The position numbers and the translations under genes were made by a program. A model generated the notes under the pieces. The model saw nothing but the letters and a program-made list of their open reading frames with translations, searched no databases and had not been told where the DNA came from. A stretch of 6,556 nucleotides of DNA, from contig CAYMTN010000275.1 of the NCBI GenBank assembly GCA_964393335.1, forward strand, positions 1 through 6,556, read 5' to 3'. Shown here one piece after another: positions 6,010 through 6,556 of this stretch; position 1 is the first letter of the stretch, and each line of letters begins with the position of its first letter. Source of the stretch: CAYMTN01 sp964393335. GTDB taxonomy: Bacteria > Chloroflexota > Anaerolineae > Aggregatilineales > Aggregatilineaceae.

Positions 6010-6556
6010 ATGCCCCGGACTCGTTTTGTGCAAGGCCCGGCTGGTGGTGGCAAAACCAGCTCTGCTATCGAGTACATTCGCGGTTTGTTGGATGCCGGCG
6101 TCCAGCCGGAAACAATTCTGGTGCTGGTGCCCCAGCGAACCGTCGCCCAACCGTACCAAGTCGCTTTTGCTGGTCCAGAGTGGCCGGAAGGCGCGCAGAT
6201 CGACGTGGCGACGCTGGGCGGGCTGGCGCGGCGTGGGCTGGAAACCTTCTGGCCGCTGGTGGCCGAAAAAGCCGGTTTTGCGCATCCGTCTCGTGAGCCA
6301 ACTTTTCTGACGATAGAAACCTCGCAATATTTCATGGCCGGGTACGTGTCGGCGGCCATCAAAACCGGCGTGTTTGACAGCGTGAGCCTGTCACCGGCGG
6401 CCATCATGCGCCAGACGCTCGATAACCTGTCAAAAGCCGCCGTAAACCGCCTGTCGCTGGATGAGGTAGCCGACCGTCTGATCGCCGCCTGGGGCGGACG
6501 GCATTCGAGTCGCCCGCCGGTCTACCGTGCGAGTATTGAGTTGGCCCGGCAGTTCC
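6010..6556 (+). CDS. UvrD/AddB-superfamily P-loop ATPase, N-terminal part (runs off window)
   Basis: The frame is open from ATG 6010 to the last base, giving the first 182 residues of a longer protein. Walker A is GPAGGGKT at residues 9-16, right at the N-terminus as in superfamily 1 DNA helicases. A second block, ILVLVPQRTVAQPY (about 36-49), corresponds to motif Ia or to the VPEQ-type segment of AddB-like proteins, followed by a VATLGGLARRGL helix as in both groups. The remainder (PTFLTIETSQYFMAGYVSAAI and on) is helical, as in the 1B insertion. Expected role: ATP-driven DNA unwinding or end-processing in recombination and repair. Motifs II-VI and any C-terminal nuclease domain lie outside the window, so UvrD/PcrA-like helicase and AddB-like subunit cannot be separated. 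The start is supported by AAAGG (5998-6002) seven bases before ATG. It is transcribed divergently from the ATPase. Confidence 0.75.
   Translation, partial: MPRTRFVQGPAGGGKTSSAIEYIRGLLDAGVQPETILVLVPQRTVAQPYQVAFAGPEWPEGAQIDVATLGGLARRGLETFWPLVAEKAGFAHPSREPTFLTIETSQYFMAGYVSAAIKTGVFDSVSLSPAAIMRQTLDNLSKAAVNRLSLDEVADRLIAAWGGRHSSRPPVYRASIELARQF

Noticed and set aside
5931..6296. Plus-strand frame starting MASRLVLILYFPVSVILVWLV, which looks like a membrane helix followed by basic residues
   Set aside because: Most of it overlaps the P-loop gene at 6010 in another frame, and the sequence turns low-quality (WWWQNQ, many Cys and Arg) after the overlap starts. The P-loop frame has a ribosome site and real motifs.
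1..6556. Search for tRNA, rRNA, CRISPR arrays, insertion sequences and phage genes
   Set aside because: No tRNA-like cloverleaf, regularly spaced repeats, transposase motifs or terminal inverted repeats were seen by eye.

Overview
The window is about 6.6 kb of fairly GC-rich bacterial DNA with dense coding and short AT-rich intergenic gaps. The genes are of housekeeping and accessory type, with no phage, transposon, plasmid or CRISPR signature. The mix (trpS followed by an unrecognised zinc-ribbon protein, a class IV-like histone deacetylase homologue, a SERCA-like Ca2+ ATPase and a large UvrD/AddB-like ATPase) would fit an environmental bacterium such as a member of the Chloroflexota. That placement is an impression from protein style and is not proven by the sequence.

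Layout. (1) Plus strand, 38-1794: trpS (tryptophanyl-tRNA synthetase), then 2 nt later a 240-residue protein of unknown function with two CxxC pairs and a C-terminal region resembling a PH/GRAM-like fold. They probably form one transcript. (2) 1795-1957: a convergent gap with a near-consensus sigma70-type promoter (TTGACT, 17 nt, TATACT) on the plus strand. It is followed about 45 nt past the predicted start by an 11-bp perfect hairpin. No plus-strand gene follows, so this looks like a free-standing small RNA gene of about 75-80 nt with a C-rich unpaired segment. (3) Minus strand, 2875/2893-1958: a histone deacetylase-family amidohydrolase with all expected zinc and catalytic residues. (4) 2894-3056: an AT-rich gap upstream of that gene. 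It holds an exact TGTGA-N6-TCACA palindrome (CRP/FNR-type site), a terminator-like hairpin facing the other way, and a 10-bp inverted repeat just after the ATPase stop. (5) Minus strand, 5819-3057: a complete 920-residue P-type II Ca2+-transporting ATPase. (6) 5820-6009: a divergent promoter region. (7) Plus strand, from 6010 past the window end: the first 182 residues of a P-loop protein of the UvrD/AddB superfamily.

The genes do not form one pathway. The parts most worth a second look are the candidate small RNA between the convergent genes, the CRP-like operator at the deacetylase start, and the trpS-coupled zinc-ribbon protein.
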